Positions 49,756 to 61,989 of a stretch of 64,000 nucleotides of DNA are shown here, in pieces. This DNA is from Sphagnum compactum (taxonomy: Eukaryota; Bryophyta; Sphagnopsida; Sphagnales). Location of the stretch: the NCBI GenBank assembly GCA_965153455.1, contig OZ234493.1:33718213-33782212 (forward strand), read 5' to 3'. The notes under the pieces were generated by a model. It searched no databases. It was not told where the DNA came from and was given only the letters and a program-made list of their open reading frames with translations. Position numbers and translations under genes: made by a program. Positions within the stretch are counted from its first letter, which is position 1. Each line of letters starts with the position of its first letter.

Positions 49756-50766
49756 ATGGCGAGCTCCGTTGCTGCAGGATGCAAGGTGACTGTCAGCTGC
49801 TTGGTACAACCGTCGCTGGAGAAGAGCCGCAGTGGTGCGGACTTGAGACCTGCGTCTGTGAACTCTGTTTTCGGTGTCCGGAATCATGGCGCTAGTAAAG
49901 TGTCGTGCTCGCTTGCTGACGACGTGCGCTCCTTGGTTACCAAAGCGTCTGTTGCTGGAAAAGCTGCGGCTGTTGCACTCGCGACAGCTGCGCTCGTTGC
50001 TTCCGCTGCACAAGCGGAAGGGACGCCTAAGAGATTGACGTTCGAGGAGATCAATTCGTTAACGTACAATGAAGTCAAGGGGTCGGGAACTGCTAACCAG
50101 TGTCCCGCACTGGCTAGTCCTGCTGTAGACGGATTCAAGTTCGCGGCGGGTAACTACCAGATCAAGAAGCTGTGCTTGGAGCCAACGAAGTTCCAAGTCA
50201 AGGCGGAGTCGGCATTCAAGTCCGGGGAAAAGGAGTTCCAGGACACGAAGCTCATGACACGCCTGACATACACTCTTGATGAGATTGAAGGACCGTTCAC
50301 CGTCGGATCTGATGGTTCTGTGAAGTTCAAGGAGGTTGACGGGATCGACTACGCCGCAACCACCGTGCAGCTTCCAGGAGGAGAGAGAGTTCCGTTTCTG
50401 TTCACCATCAAGGAGCTTGAGGCGACAGGCAAACCCGAAGCGTTCGGTGGGAAGTATCTGGTTCCTTCGTACAGAGGATCATCCTTCCTGGACCCCAAGG
50501 GCAGAGGTGGCTCCACTGGATATGACAACGCCGTGGCTTTGCCTGCAGGAGGTGCGGGAGACGAAGAGGAACTACTGAAGGAGAACCAGAAGAACACAGC
50601 AGCGTTAGAAGGCAACATAACCTTCAAGATAGTGCAGAGCAACCCTGAGACAGGCGAGATTGGAGGAGTGTTCAAAAGTTTGCAGCCTTCCGACACGGAC
50701 TTGGGGTCCAAAGCTCCTAAGGAAGTCTTGATTGAGGGCATTTTTTATGGCCAGCTTGATAAATAG
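49756..50766 (+). CDS. PSBO: PsbO, 33-kDa manganese-stabilising protein of photosystem II
   Basis: An uninterrupted frame of 336 residues. PsbO sits on the lumenal face of photosystem II and stabilises the Mn4CaO5 cluster. Residues 1 to about 60 are a Ser/Ala/Arg-rich chloroplast transit peptide. About 68-84 form a hydrophobic lumen-targeting segment ending in AQA, with predicted cleavage after residue 87. No twin arginine precedes the segment, so the Sec route is expected. The mature part (249 residues, the usual size) starts [12 protein letters not shown] and has the family sequences GTANQCPA and LCLEPTKF. C116 and C140 are the conserved lumenal disulfide pair. It continues through [14 protein letters not shown] and [20 protein letters not shown] to the C-terminal EGIFYGQLD. 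The frame is open upstream to 49585, but MASSVA is the typical plastid start. CDS GC is far above its flanks. Most plant PSBO genes have introns; this one has none. Confidence 0.96.
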   Translation: MASSVAAGCKVTVSCLVQPSLEKSRSGADLRPASVNSVFGVRNHGASKVSCSLADDVRSLVTKASVAGKAAAVALATAALVASAAQAEGTPKRLTFEEINSLTYNEVKGSGTANQCPALASPAVDGFKFAAGNYQIKKLCLEPTKFQVKAESAFKSGEKEFQDTKLMTRLTYTLDEIEGPFTVGSDGSVKFKEVDGIDYAATTVQLPGGERVPFLFTIKELEATGKPEAFGGKYLVPSYRGSSFLDPKGRGGSTGYDNAVALPAGGAGDEEELLKENQKNTAALEGNITFKIVQSNPETGEIGGVFKSLQPSDTDLGSKAPKEVLIEGIFYGQLDK

Positions 50767-53460
50767 ATTACCTTCTTGTAATATCTCCTTGTCAATATCT
50801 TAATGTCAGAAGAAGTCCTCATTGCAGACAAAATGCCTCTCGATCGGTTCGGTGAAAACCCTCTGAGAATCCTTCTCACTTGTCTGTTGACTGTGCTGGA
50901 ACTTTTGTATGCTCGACAAACTAGACTTCTCCTCCCTCACATCGAATCTGCTCCTTACTGTATGAAATCTTTTTGAAGTGAAAGGGATTTGATTGTGTAT
51001 CTTACAAATATTGAATTTGGTGGAAACAGGTATCGCTAATGTAGATAGTCGTGAGCTTTTGTTTCTGTGATCTATAACTGTATGTTCTTCTGAAGATCCA
51101 CGGATTCCAGCAGTAGATGGAGGAGGGTATACATGTCATTCTGTCAGTGCAACATGCAAATAGTGGAGGACAAGTCCTGGTGGGTGGAAAATGGGCAAAG
51201 GATGTTGTAGGGTTCATGTCGAGGCATTAGGTCTTCTGAGCAGCATTTCCTTTGTTGTAGTTGACATTGTTAGGTTTTGATGTATGCAATTTCTTCTTGC
51301 CTAGGGAAGCGGTAGCTCCAATAAGGGTAAAGCTGTTCTTCTGTGATATTTGAAAGGCCAGCATCTATTTGCCTAGTGGAGTAACACCCAGATCAGGGAG
51401 AAGGGGCTTCATCGATCTCATCATCAGCTGTTGATACAAATTTGGTGCTCATTGATTGTGCCCACCCCCCCCTCTAAAATTGACAAAGTGCATTTTGTTC
51501 CAACTGTGCAATGATCTCCAATCTCTGGTTTGTTTGATCTTGCCACACCATTTTGAACTCCCTTACTGGCCTGCATCTCCAATTTGGAAAAAAGCTACTA
51601 TGCCAGAGACAGGAACTCAAGATAATAGGTTTTGTTGTTTGCCTCAAATCTTGAGCAGATTAGTACAACCACAGCCAGGAGCTGATGAAGCCACTGGGGG
51701 GAGTAATTGCAGCTGGTCACTGTGATGCTTGACAGAGGTGATGGTCTCATACTTTGTGAAATACACTCGTAGGGTTGTGACCCTGTTAATTCTTGTTCTG
51801 TTCACTTCAGTTTTGCTGGAAATGAAAGAGCGTTCACCTTTACATTGGAGTCTTGTCTCTGCAATCTCATACTTGTCTGCTAGAGGCAGGGCATGTATGT
51901 GGCCATTCATCTCCCTGCCTTCAAGCCTGCCTGGTCCGTTGCTTTCTTCTGATCTAATGGAAGTGCTCTTTATTTTTCAAACTTTGGAGGAGTGCCAGTT
52001 ATGGAGTAAGGGACAATGGAGGTATAGCCACATTGTCAAATTACATAGAGTTATGTGAACAACATGAAGTAGACCCACCAAAATGCTTCTTGGTATCCGT
52101 AAATTGTGTATGGGTGTCCAGACTTCATGTGCTTTGGCCACTAGGTTCTCTACAATAGATGGAAAGATGAACATGAGCATCTGAGCAATTCATTGCTTGG
52201 TTTGCAAATGAAACAGAAATTTGAAGGTGGAGATGTGGAGTGCAACAAGTCAATGTTTGCCCCATTCTCTTCAAGCTTTTGATAGGGCCGACTTACAGAC
52301 CCCACAAACTTGACAGGTTCTGCTTCGCTCCCTCAAATTAGCTGACATTTGTGAAAAGTAATTGCAATGCATTTTGTACCTGCCTGTGCATTGTCATTGC
52401 ACTACAAGTAATCAATCAATGTCTCCTGCCCTCCACAATTTTTCGAATCTTGTGTAGTATTATGGTTGCAAGCAACTGCATCACAGGCAGTCTGCATCAC
52501 CACTTTCTGTTGCAAATACACTTGTAATAACAGTGAGCAAACTGTGTCTGAACATGAATTTGACAAGCCTTGAATTTTCCACCCCATGCCTCAATGTCAT
52601 GGAATGGCCTTGCCATTGCCCATCATGTTGGGTGTATTGCTTGGCTCACCCCTAATGAGTTCACTTGGTGCCTTACCCAATGTAATGGGCAAGGGCTTGA
52701 CCATTTGATAGTATGTAAAAGGTAAGTGTGTACTTTTGCTATCCAACCTTTTATGAAAGGGAAGAGAGATTTTGTTAGTTTGGCATCCAGATGGCACTAC
52801 CCTACCTTGTCAGATTCAGCATAAATTAATTAGATCATATGAAGAGAAATTTCAGAAATTCCATGAGGATTTTTGATGAATTAAATAAAATTTTGTGATC
52901 CTTGTAGATGGATAATTTAAAAGTTTCAAATTGGAGCAATGAAAATGTGAATATTGGCTCATGTTATTGACATTTTACAACAAATGGTTCAAGTCATTTA
53001 GCAAGTTCACAATACAAGTTGCTTTGTTTCTTGCCTTGCACATGCAGAGGGTGTGAGTCACCACCCAACTATCGCTTACATTTCATTGAAGGAATTTTTG
53101 TAATGAAAGACTATTGAAAGCATAACTAAATCTAGTCCAACTTGAGGGTCATAGCTCCACTCTTGAATAATCTCAAGATATCTTATGAAAAGATAACGGA
53201 CATGAGATATGGATTCAAAATAAGAGGTGAAATAATTGAGAATCCTATGTGCTGAACCCTAAAAACTCTGAAGTACTGGAACGGCCTGGTAACCTAAAAA
53301 GTAGTTGATTTGGACACTTGGGCTGTTGAACCTTATCATCATCTCATGGTAGTTTACATTCCAAAACCATACAGCAATCCACTCCGCAATAAAGGTAGGG
53401 CTGTAAGAAACAGATGATCAGGTAGCCAAAATATACAAAGGATTCTTTAAACTTTTTTAT
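50767..53460. other. PSBO 3' region and intergenic DNA
   Basis: The first few hundred bases are probably the PSBO 3' UTR. GC content stays moderate to about 52.8 kb, unlike the very AT-rich repeats elsewhere. The open frames at 51456-51725, 51729-52058 and 51644-51910 overlap on both strands and show no domain, so no second gene is supported. Confidence 0.4.
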
Positions 53461-53537
53461 CTTCATATCTGGTCTATAATCAAATTTGGCTAAATCTTCT
53501 TGTAGATGATCTCCAGCTTGACTACATCACAAAATTG
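53461..53537 (-). repeat. Inverted copy of the PSBO-flanking repeat core
   Basis: Read on the minus strand, this gives TTTTGTGATGTAG, then ATCATC, AAGAAGATTTAGCCAAATTT and ATAGACCAGATATGAAG. It is the best match to the copy at 49222-49297. Confidence 0.6.
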
Positions 53538-55040
53538 GAAAGAAAAAAATTACACTGAAGACCTGTGTAAGTTTCATCTAAACCTTAAAATCACAATTTA
53601 AACCTTAAAATTGTTGTCATTGTTATGTGTGATCATTGTGCAAGATGTTCAATATTGAGAATGTAGGTCCAATGTTGTGGGAAGCACTCAAGTTTTTAGT
53701 TTTTAGCTTCAATTTGCGCTCAAAATTCACACTTATAGTGTTCAAGCAACCAACAATTTGTGTGTGTGTGTAGGTTTTTCTAGTTTGTGTTCATGTTGTG
53801 TTCTTGTTTGGGTTCAAGTTCTAGCCTAGGGTTTGACAACAATGACACAATAAGAGGTTTCCAAGAATTTGTGGGCATGGGTGTGGATGAAAGTTCATTA
53901 GGTTCATAGGGTTTTTAGTAATAGTAGGTTTGCAATAAGGTTTTTAGTAGCCACCTGCAACATTGGGTTTCCAATAGCTCTTCAAGTTTTTAGTCTCTAG
54001 TTAGATGTGGATGTGGGCTCATTAGGTTGGCAAGGTTTCTGTTGGTAACATGTTGCGGCCACCAACATCACTAGATGTGTGGGCTTACTAGGTTGTTGAC
54101 CATTGGGTTTTTAGATAAGGTTTCTATCTACTACTAAGGTTTCTAGTTTGTGTGCGTGTGGGAGGTTTCTAGGGTTTCCAAGTTGCAAGCCCCCCACCAT
54201 CCAAAAGACTTAGTTTTTCTAAATGGTGATGCACCTCATGCACAATTGTTGTTGTTGGTTCTTCATCAATTGGTAGATTCAGTACAACTAGACTTACTCT
54301 TGAGCCAAATCAACAACTTGTTGCATTATAACAACAAGCAAACTTTTGGGCTCCATGGGATTAAAAGTTTACTCCTTGGGCTTTTTTCAAACTTAATGAT
54401 GATGAGCATGTGTCAAACAGAATAAATTCCTCGTTGTATTTTGTGTCATTCGATTGTTTTGGGTGTTCATGTTTTGGGATCAAAAACTTGAAGTAGGAAA
54501 AGATTAATTTTTTATAAAATTGAGAATGAAATTTTAGTCATGAAAAAAGATTGCGAAGTTGAATATTTTGACATTTAAAAAATATATGTTAGTGAGATTG
54601 TAGGATGATGTTCTACTTAGACAAATGCCTTTGAAAAACAAAATTCCACGGTTCAAAATGTGGTAATTCCAAGATCCATTAAAAAAAATTCAGTAGTATT
54701 ACAACATATTAAAAAAAAAATTAAAAAAAAACTTTTATTGATGATCTTGTGTTAGTTGTTGTGAATGAGTTATTCTTTTTAAGCACAATTGAAAACATAT
54801 GGGTGAGGTGATTTGGCTTACAAAGGGACCTATGATTGATATTTCCATCATGTAAAACCTTAATTAAAGAGGTATGGCTTCGTATAATGAGGCACACATT
54901 TGAAAAAATTGTTTTGCCTTATGTCAATGCTATAGTTTTTGTCACAATAACATTTAACCTTTAGATGAGCAAAGGTGCACTTGATATTTTTTTTGTGATT
55001 AATTTTTTAACATTGGATTAGAAACCAAAACATGTCACAA
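53538..55040. other. AT-rich DNA, no supported gene
   Basis: This contains a short GT run near 53760 and GGTTTCTAG/AGGTTTTTAG-like direct repeats at 53880-54180. The 91-codon frame at 54150-54425 shows no recognisable domain. Confidence 0.4.
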
Positions 55041-56585
55041 TTGGTCTATTTGAAACAAAAGACATTAATAGAATTAATTTTGTTAATCAATTGCAAGCTT
55101 CATTTGAGGAGTACAAGTTGATTAACAAAATTATTGCTATATGAAAGATGAGGGCACAAATTTGTTCATAATGACAAATGCTTTTAAACAAATTGTTAGT
55201 TTTGAAAAATTAGTGATATTGGCACCATTTGAAGGTGTTTGTTTTGGCCATGCCTTTTCTTAAGCTTGTCAATATGTCACTTCTAATGAAAAGGTAAGTT
55301 TAGGTCTAGAACTTGTGAACATCAAATTTGCACAATCTTTAATTCAAGCTTGTTTAACATGGCCACAAAAAATCAGGAAAAGGGAAGGGTAGAGTGGACA
55401 AAAGCTTGTTTGGTTACAGGTTGCGACCACAAAAGGTAAGCACATAGGTGAAGACAAGGTTTGCTTCGAAAGTGGCAATGTTCTAGTAGGCCTTTGAGTT
55501 TAGGGTTGCTATGCATGTTTGTTATGTTCAACATTGGCTTTACATGGCAATATTCTAATAACACAAATTGGGCCATTGCAAAAATCATTTGTTTCAACCC
55601 TAGTTCCAATTGGATCAATTTGTGTGTTGAATCAACATTGTGGTTATTGGTTGTTAATGCACTTGAAAATGCGATTAAAGTTTGTGTGAAATTAACTAAT
55701 GAAAGACTTGAACCAAAAAATTGGATGAACTTTATTCCACCATTTCAATTTGATGCAATTTTTTATTTATTAATAAGTAACATGTTTTGGAAGTCACTTG
55801 TGTTTTGCTCCATTTTTGGATTGTTTGCATCAATTTGATCCAAAAGAAGTTCATATGATGGTTGATTTTAATGCTTGATCCTAGATTCAAAGATCTTTTT
55901 ATTTTGAATAATTATGTGGGAATAGAAAAAACCACAATTGCAACAACAAGATATGATTTTGAAACTATAATTCCCCTTTTGTGTTCAATTTATCAAAAAC
56001 TTCATCTTTTTGCAAGACACCCATTGAATTCCGGCCTCCAAGAATGGCCATTGATTCAAGATGAAATTGTTATGAAACATATAAGTTTTTGGTTTTTGCA
56101 ATCACATGTATAGTTTTAATAAAACATATCTAAGTGAAATGTGTAATGTTAACAATTTGTCTTTGATTATATAGCTTGAACTAACATCTTTTGAAATTTT
56201 CAATTGGTTGTAGAATTTTGTGAAGATCCATTAAATTGGTGGAAAGTGCATGAGGTGCAGGTTTTTCTTGTTGGATATGTGGCTCATCAAATTTTAGGTA
56301 TTATGGGAAGCCAATGTGATGTATAATAGATTTTTTTAATTGTTGGGACTTTGACAAGGTTTCGTAGATGTCGACTTGGAACCCAAAATTTAAATAAACT
56401 TGTATTAATTTTCAAAAAATAATTAAATGATCCACACTTCAATTGTGAAGCATTTATAAGGGCTAAATCTCTTGATGACTTTGGGGATGTTAAAATAAAT
56501 TTCTTAGATCATATTGAAAAGGAATTTGAAGACCTATTAGATCATTATGTTACGCTTGTTGATATGGCAATTTTTGATTTTTAAA
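55040..56585 (+). mobile_element. Second hAT-type transposase relic
   Basis: Plus-strand fragments parallel the relic at 30.7-32.2 kb. EGVCFGHAFS (about 55230) and QYVTSNEKVSLGLELVNIKFAQ (about 55270-55335) match its GFCFGHVMSKAC and following region. LMLDPRFKDLFIL is at about 55865-55905. The C-terminal dimerisation motif RFRRCRLGTQNLNKLVLIFK is at about 56355-56415, followed by an acidic tail. Stops and frameshifts separate the parts. Ends were not resolved. Confidence 0.7.
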
Positions 56586-56954
56586 TTTGCATTTATGTTT
56601 AGTAGGGCAAGTGGCATGTTGTCCAATTTGATCTCAATGGCCTCTCATTTTAACTATGTTTAAGAATAAAAAAATAACATTGTCATGCAATTTTATTATT
56701 GCAATTTGACATTGCATGTGTGCATTGTTTCACTAGATTCAGGCCTATGAAAGTTGTCTAAATAAATTCCAAAGTGTGAAAAAAAGATTTTGATTTTTCA
56801 TTAAATAAAATAAGATTATTATTTACCTTTTCTTTATTTTTTAAAACCCCAACCAAGGGTATATGATAGGGGGTACTCAAACCCTACCCATCTACTCAAA
56901 ATTATAAAATTTGTTTACTTGGACCCTACCTTAATGGGAAAAAAAAATCATGAC
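56586..56954. other. AT-rich DNA, nothing recognised
   Basis: A short stretch between the hAT relic and the telomere-like repeats, without open frames of note. Confidence 0.5.
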
Positions 56955-57374
56955 ATACCCTTACCCATTGGATAGATAATTGAAATTTTTATATTATACA
57001 CCCTTATCTTAAGATATATAAAAACAATATACCCACACAACACTGGTTCTTTCTCATTTAGGTGGTTCTTTCTCAGGTATCCGCTGGAAAAGACCATGGT
57101 AGACATCCAACCACCTGGCTAAAAGAACTGGCCAAGTCAGAAATCTAGTCCTGCATGAGAACCCATGTTAGGTTCTCAGGTTAGGGTTAGAGTTTAAACC
57201 CTTAAAAAACCCTAAACCCTAAACCAAATTTATATAAACCCCTGTCCTCCGTGACTTGAGGGTTTAGGGTTGTTGGGTTTAGGGTGTCAATTTATCTATC
57301 CAATGGGTAAGGGTATATCATATACCCTTACCCTTAGTGTTGAGGGTTTAGGGTTTTAGGGTTTAGGGTGTCAG
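56955..57374. repeat. Inverted-repeat segment with opposed telomere-like repeats
   Basis: A 23-base inverted pair flanks part of it: ATACCCTTACCCATTGGATA..., 56955-56977, against its exact complement at 57294-57316. Between and beyond lie CCCTAAA-type units (about 57204-57225) followed by TTTAGGG-type units (about 57258-57284 and 57342-57374), so the telomere-like blocks face each other. A perfect 12-bp hairpin with a 5-base loop sits at 57305-57333. Confidence 0.65.
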
Positions 57375-59689
57375 ATTAAATCTATGACAATGTAGAAATG
57401 GGCATAATGGATTCAGTCTGTACAGTTCTGTGGAGTACCATTTGCACACTAGAAGAGAAAAGGTCAGGTCTGACACTAAAAATTGGGGGCAAATTTCAGT
57501 TTGGGCTGGGTACACTCTCTCTACATACAACTACTTCAGCTATTTTGGTTTAGGATAGGATTTAGGTTTTTTATGCCAATTTATTTTTGGTTTTCAAAAG
57601 GGTTAATCTCACTAATGGTTTGTGAGAAACAATACCAAAATTGGAAAAGAAAGTGAATAATACAATGATGGAAAAAAAGGGCACAAAAATGTGATCTCTT
57701 TTACTTGTTCACAACACATGATGTGCAAAATTATAAATGAACTAACTATTTGGAGGAGACAACTAAAAATCAATATTATTGAATAACATTTCATGGAAAA
57801 GAATTGAAAGGGGAAAAAATTGTATGAATTGGTGTATATGAAAAGCCATGAAGCATATGACAAACAAATGCTTAAAATCCTTGTGTTGCTTATTAAGTAA
57901 CAGATTTTTTGTGTTGTTAAGTAAGTTATTAGGAAATTTAGAGTTTGGAGAAAAAAAAATAGTTAGGCTTGAATTCACCCAATTTTGATCTTGTTATACA
58001 TAATACACCTTTTACCACTTATCACACCTTTACATATGTTCAGGCATAAGTTGTGTTTACATTATTTTTAGTTAGTTTGGTTGATAGACAAAAAATTGTA
58101 TGCAAGGCAAGGGACTTACAAAACTGAAAGTAGATTTCAAAATTGATGGAGATATGCCCTCCCAATTGTTTAGATCATTAGTGTATCCTTTGGATGGAAG
58201 GTGAATGCCCTAAGATCACGACTTTAAACTCTAGGTCATTTCTTAGCATGGAATCAAAGAGGAAGGCTTTGAACATATAATAAACAAAGCCTTGTAAATA
58301 ATTGAAAAATTTACCAAGTCCAACACCAATTAATATGAATCATAATAAGTACCCAAGCTTTTGTGAAAACTCAAGCCAAAATTGTTGATGAACAAAGTTA
58401 AGAATGAATATTCAACCCAAACAATAAGGTGGGCCAACATGCACCCAAAATATTGCCCCAAAGTTTGTCCCTTATCCTTTGTGGGATTGTATTATATATT
58501 TGAACTAAAGAAGGGAAGCACACACAAAGTACCTTATTGGTAGTAAAAGCTTCTATTTGGGGAGTAATAGATGTATTAGAATTTCTTTTGTAAAGGGTCA
58601 ACCAAAGTGGCCCATTACTAGCACCTCTAGATAGCATGAGTTGTAGAATTTCTAGAACTTGTGTGCTAGACTCATCCATGAGAAGTTCTAGATATTATAT
58701 TTTTTTTGCTTCATGAACTCTAAGATGTGTTGTAGAGTCTCATAATTTCTTTTAATGTCGGAGTAATTATGTGATGAGCTGCTTGTTCATGGATGTCATG
58801 GACACCATGTTGTAACTTTTTCATTCAAAACCTTCTAGATCATCCAATTAAGAGTAGGCCAAATTGATATATGGGAAATGAAAAAGGAAGAGGATACATC
58901 AAAAAAATCAACCTTAAAATTGACCCTATGAAATTGCATAGAATTACTACTGAAGGTGTTCCATTGTTATCATGAATCGGAACCATGTTAACAAGGTTAA
59001 TTTCAAGTGTGGTCCCTTCTCCTAGATTCCAACTAATAATGTACCACATTTGTTTTGGGTTTCCAAAAGCAATTGTAGTTACAATTTAAAATTCTTAGCC
59101 ATAACATTATCTCCTTTTGGAATTATCTTTCATTCAAGAATGTGCAAAAACACAATATGTGGGGAAGAACTAAGGAAAGATCAATAAAAATACCATTTGA
59201 TTTTTTGCATGTATGAATGAAAGGGATATGATAATAAAGACAAGAATACCCTGCCAAATCAGATGGGACAAATGTGGGAGGTTTGAGGTTATATATCATT
59301 GAGTAGTAAATTGATTGTTAAGGAAAATTATTTGTGAGTTACAACAAAACCCCCAACTAAAATGTTCTTTAAAAATATTAAAATTTTATAGAAGTCATTG
59401 TAAATTTATAATGAGAATGTCAAAAACACATTTGGAGAGAAATGGGGAGACTTTTTTTGCAAAAAACTTCATTGCAACTTTATAATGGGAAATTCATAAA
59501 CATAATTGCCACCCAATTTCTAACTTGTGCCCAAAAATATGCATGTGTACATTCTTATCTCATCTGCACTGACTTGATGCACCAACCAACCATGCACCTA
59601 AAAATAAGTTGCATTCATGAAACCATGCACCAACCCAAACACCCACAATATAGGTACACCCATTCATGCCCCTACCATTAGCCTAGGTT
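57375..59689. other. AT-rich DNA, no supported gene
   Basis: The open frames at 57612-57863, 57763-57978, 58398-58679 and 58840-59049 (all minus) are hydrophobic or low complexity with no recognisable motif. The 93-codon frame at 58398-58679 looks the least random but could not be assigned. Confidence 0.4.
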
Positions 59690-61795
59690 AGAAATGGCAA
59701 AGAAGGCAAAAAATATTTCCTTCAACCAATGAGGTGAGGCCCGGGGCCTCAAGTTTTTTTCTTTTGGGGGAGGGTAGGGGTGTTGGATTTTTGTTGTTCC
59801 CATGAAGTTCTCGCTTTGTTCCCATAAAGTTCCCAAATTGTTTGTCAACATGTTCATTAAGTTCTCAATGTGTTCCCCAACACAGTCACAAATAGCTCCT
59901 CACTTTATCCCATATCCTTTTACCCTTCAAGTTCTACTCTTGTAACCTATACATATAAGCAGCCCAAAGGAAAGGAGGACATTACAACATATCTATTTTG
60001 GGACTAGGATGATAAAGCTTGTTTTTTTGTTTTTGTTTTGTGATGGTCTAATCAAAGATGCCTACCATAAAAGAAAAAAAAAAATTGAACTTTGAGGGTC
60101 CCCATAACTAATTAACGTGAGTTGCAATAAGTTTAGATATCCACCAAACAAAACAAGAACAAACACATTCAGAATTCTCTTGACCATGTAAAAACTTGAA
60201 AGGAGGGAGAAAAAAAAAAGACAAAAATCGGCCAAAGCCATGGATTCTCTTGGTGACTGAAAATGTGAAAATAACACCAAAAATGAGTAAATTAAATGCC
60301 CAATTATAGTTATGATTATGGCCAAAATGAGCAAAAACAAAGCTCACTAATCAACAAACCAACTTCACCAAAAAAAAATGCTCAATTGCCCATAGCAAAT
60401 TAATTGGTAAGCAATTTGGTGGTTCAATAATAATTAGAATTAAAAAAAAAAAAAAGGGTGGTTCAGCATTTGGTTGCACACATGATACATATTTGGTAGT
60501 TGGGCACATAAGTGGTGCATCTTGGTGAATATATGAATATATGGTCAAAACACATATACCATGTCAATAAAAATGATGACCAAAAGTTGGGTAAAACAAC
60601 TAAATCGCCTCGCCTATACATGATAAAATCAATACCACATACATTTGATGCCTACTATTAGATGTTCAATAAAGGCTTCATGGAACATCAATAAAATACA
60701 AAAAATTGACTCTAGAGTGTAATCAATTTTGGCCACCGTTGATTGACATCTCAAAGTCATGTATTATGTCGGAATTTGAGATTAAAGTTTGTGCATAAAA
60801 TGTCATCAATGAGATTTCATCCATCCATTCATTGAAAATTCATGAATGATATCTCATCCATGAAATTTGGATGAACTTTTAATGCCAAAAAGAAATTGTG
60901 AATGCAATACATTTCAGGATTTAAATAGAATAATAGATGATATTTCTTGGATGAGCTTTGTTTCATCCTAAGATTTTATGTATGGACTTTTATTCCATTA
61001 ATATTGTCAATTCTGCATCATTTGTAAAAATTCTAACAATGATGATTCATTGGAGTTGGTTTAGGTAGGATAACTTTAGGCTCCATAAGTTATGTTCATC
61101 ACTAGGACAATTTCAAATTAAAATTTGTTTAATCCATTCCCAAATAAAAGGCATGAAAATGTGTCTTTTTGGATCAATGTTTTTAACACCATATTAATTA
61201 ATGAGTAGATTTTCAATATCTTCACCATGAATTTGCATCTCATTTTCTTCAATTGAATTTGAATTGAAGTCAATAATCAAAATCAAGGGAACATAGTGGG
61301 AACACATTGGGAACAAGAAAAAAATGGGAAAAAAATCTTTGCAACCTGAGGTACTTAAAAATCTGTTTCATATTAAATTAGTTGGGGGTGCTTCACAAGT
61401 CCAACTTTTTTTTTTCCCCACAATGAGCCAATTTGATTGGCCCATTGCAAATAAAAGTTGAAATTATGGAGGCTCCCCAAAATAGAAGATTCTATGGAAA
61501 GATGAAGTGCCTCCCCCTTTGGCCCACCTATATAGGTGAGAAGGGGAGGACTTTGGGCAATACATATGGGATTAAAGCTAGGTGCTATTGGGAACACCCT
61601 TGGGGAATACATTAGGAACCTAGGAAACATATTGGGGAACCTGATGGGAACCCATTGGGAACTTGAAGGGACCATGGTGGGAACAAAGGAAAAATGAAAA
61701 ATAATCCTCCCCCCTTCACCCAAAACTTAAAAGGAAAAAAATCAAGGCACTTCCCATTCATTGGTTGCATGAAATTTCTATTTATTGCCTTGGGT
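59690..61795. repeat. Two-kb inverted-repeat element
   Basis: The left side carries, in order, AAGGCAAAAAATATTTCC, CAACCAATGA, GGCCTCAAGTTTTTTTCTTTT and GGGGGAGGG (about 59703-59777). Reading inward on the minus strand, the right side carries AAGGCAATAAATAG, CAACCAATGA, GCCTTGATTTTTTTCCTTTT and GGGGGGAGG (about 61787-61710). Inside each arm, TTCCCA or TGGGAAC motifs are repeated many times in opposite orientations (59795-59890 and 61285-61690). No transposase frame is present. This looks like a non-autonomous DNA element with long, drifting terminal inverted repeats. Confidence 0.6.
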
Positions 61796-61828
61796 GAACT
61801 AGCACCCACACTGGTACTATGGCAAAAA

Positions 61829-61986
61829 CTAAAAACCAGTGTTGGGTGGGCTACCCAATTTTATTTTATTTTTTCGAAGAACTTAACCTCAAACTACGAA
61901 CTGAGATTTTGGTTTTTTAAAAAAATATCGAACTCAAAATGAAAATTAAACATTTTTCATCGAAGTTAAGAACCACCCAACATTGA
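61829..61986. mobile_element. Short inverted-repeat element (MITE-like), CCAGTGTTGGGTGGG ends
   Basis: The left end ACCAGTGTTGGGTGGG and right end AAGAACCACCCAACATTGAT form imperfect inverted repeats about 155 bases apart. The interior is AT-rich and non-coding. The same termini recur at 14165-14185 and 63320-63490. Confidence 0.55.
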
Positions 61987-61989
61987 TTA

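Noticed and set aside
49381-50013. 210-codon open frame on the minus strand
   Set aside because: It lies antisense to the PSBO transit-peptide region. Its Arg/Ser/His-rich composition is what the complement of GC-rich coding DNA gives.
57612-57978. Hydrophobic minus-strand frames resembling small membrane proteins
   Set aside because: The composition follows from AT-rich DNA (Phe, Ile, Leu and Ser codons). There are no conserved features.
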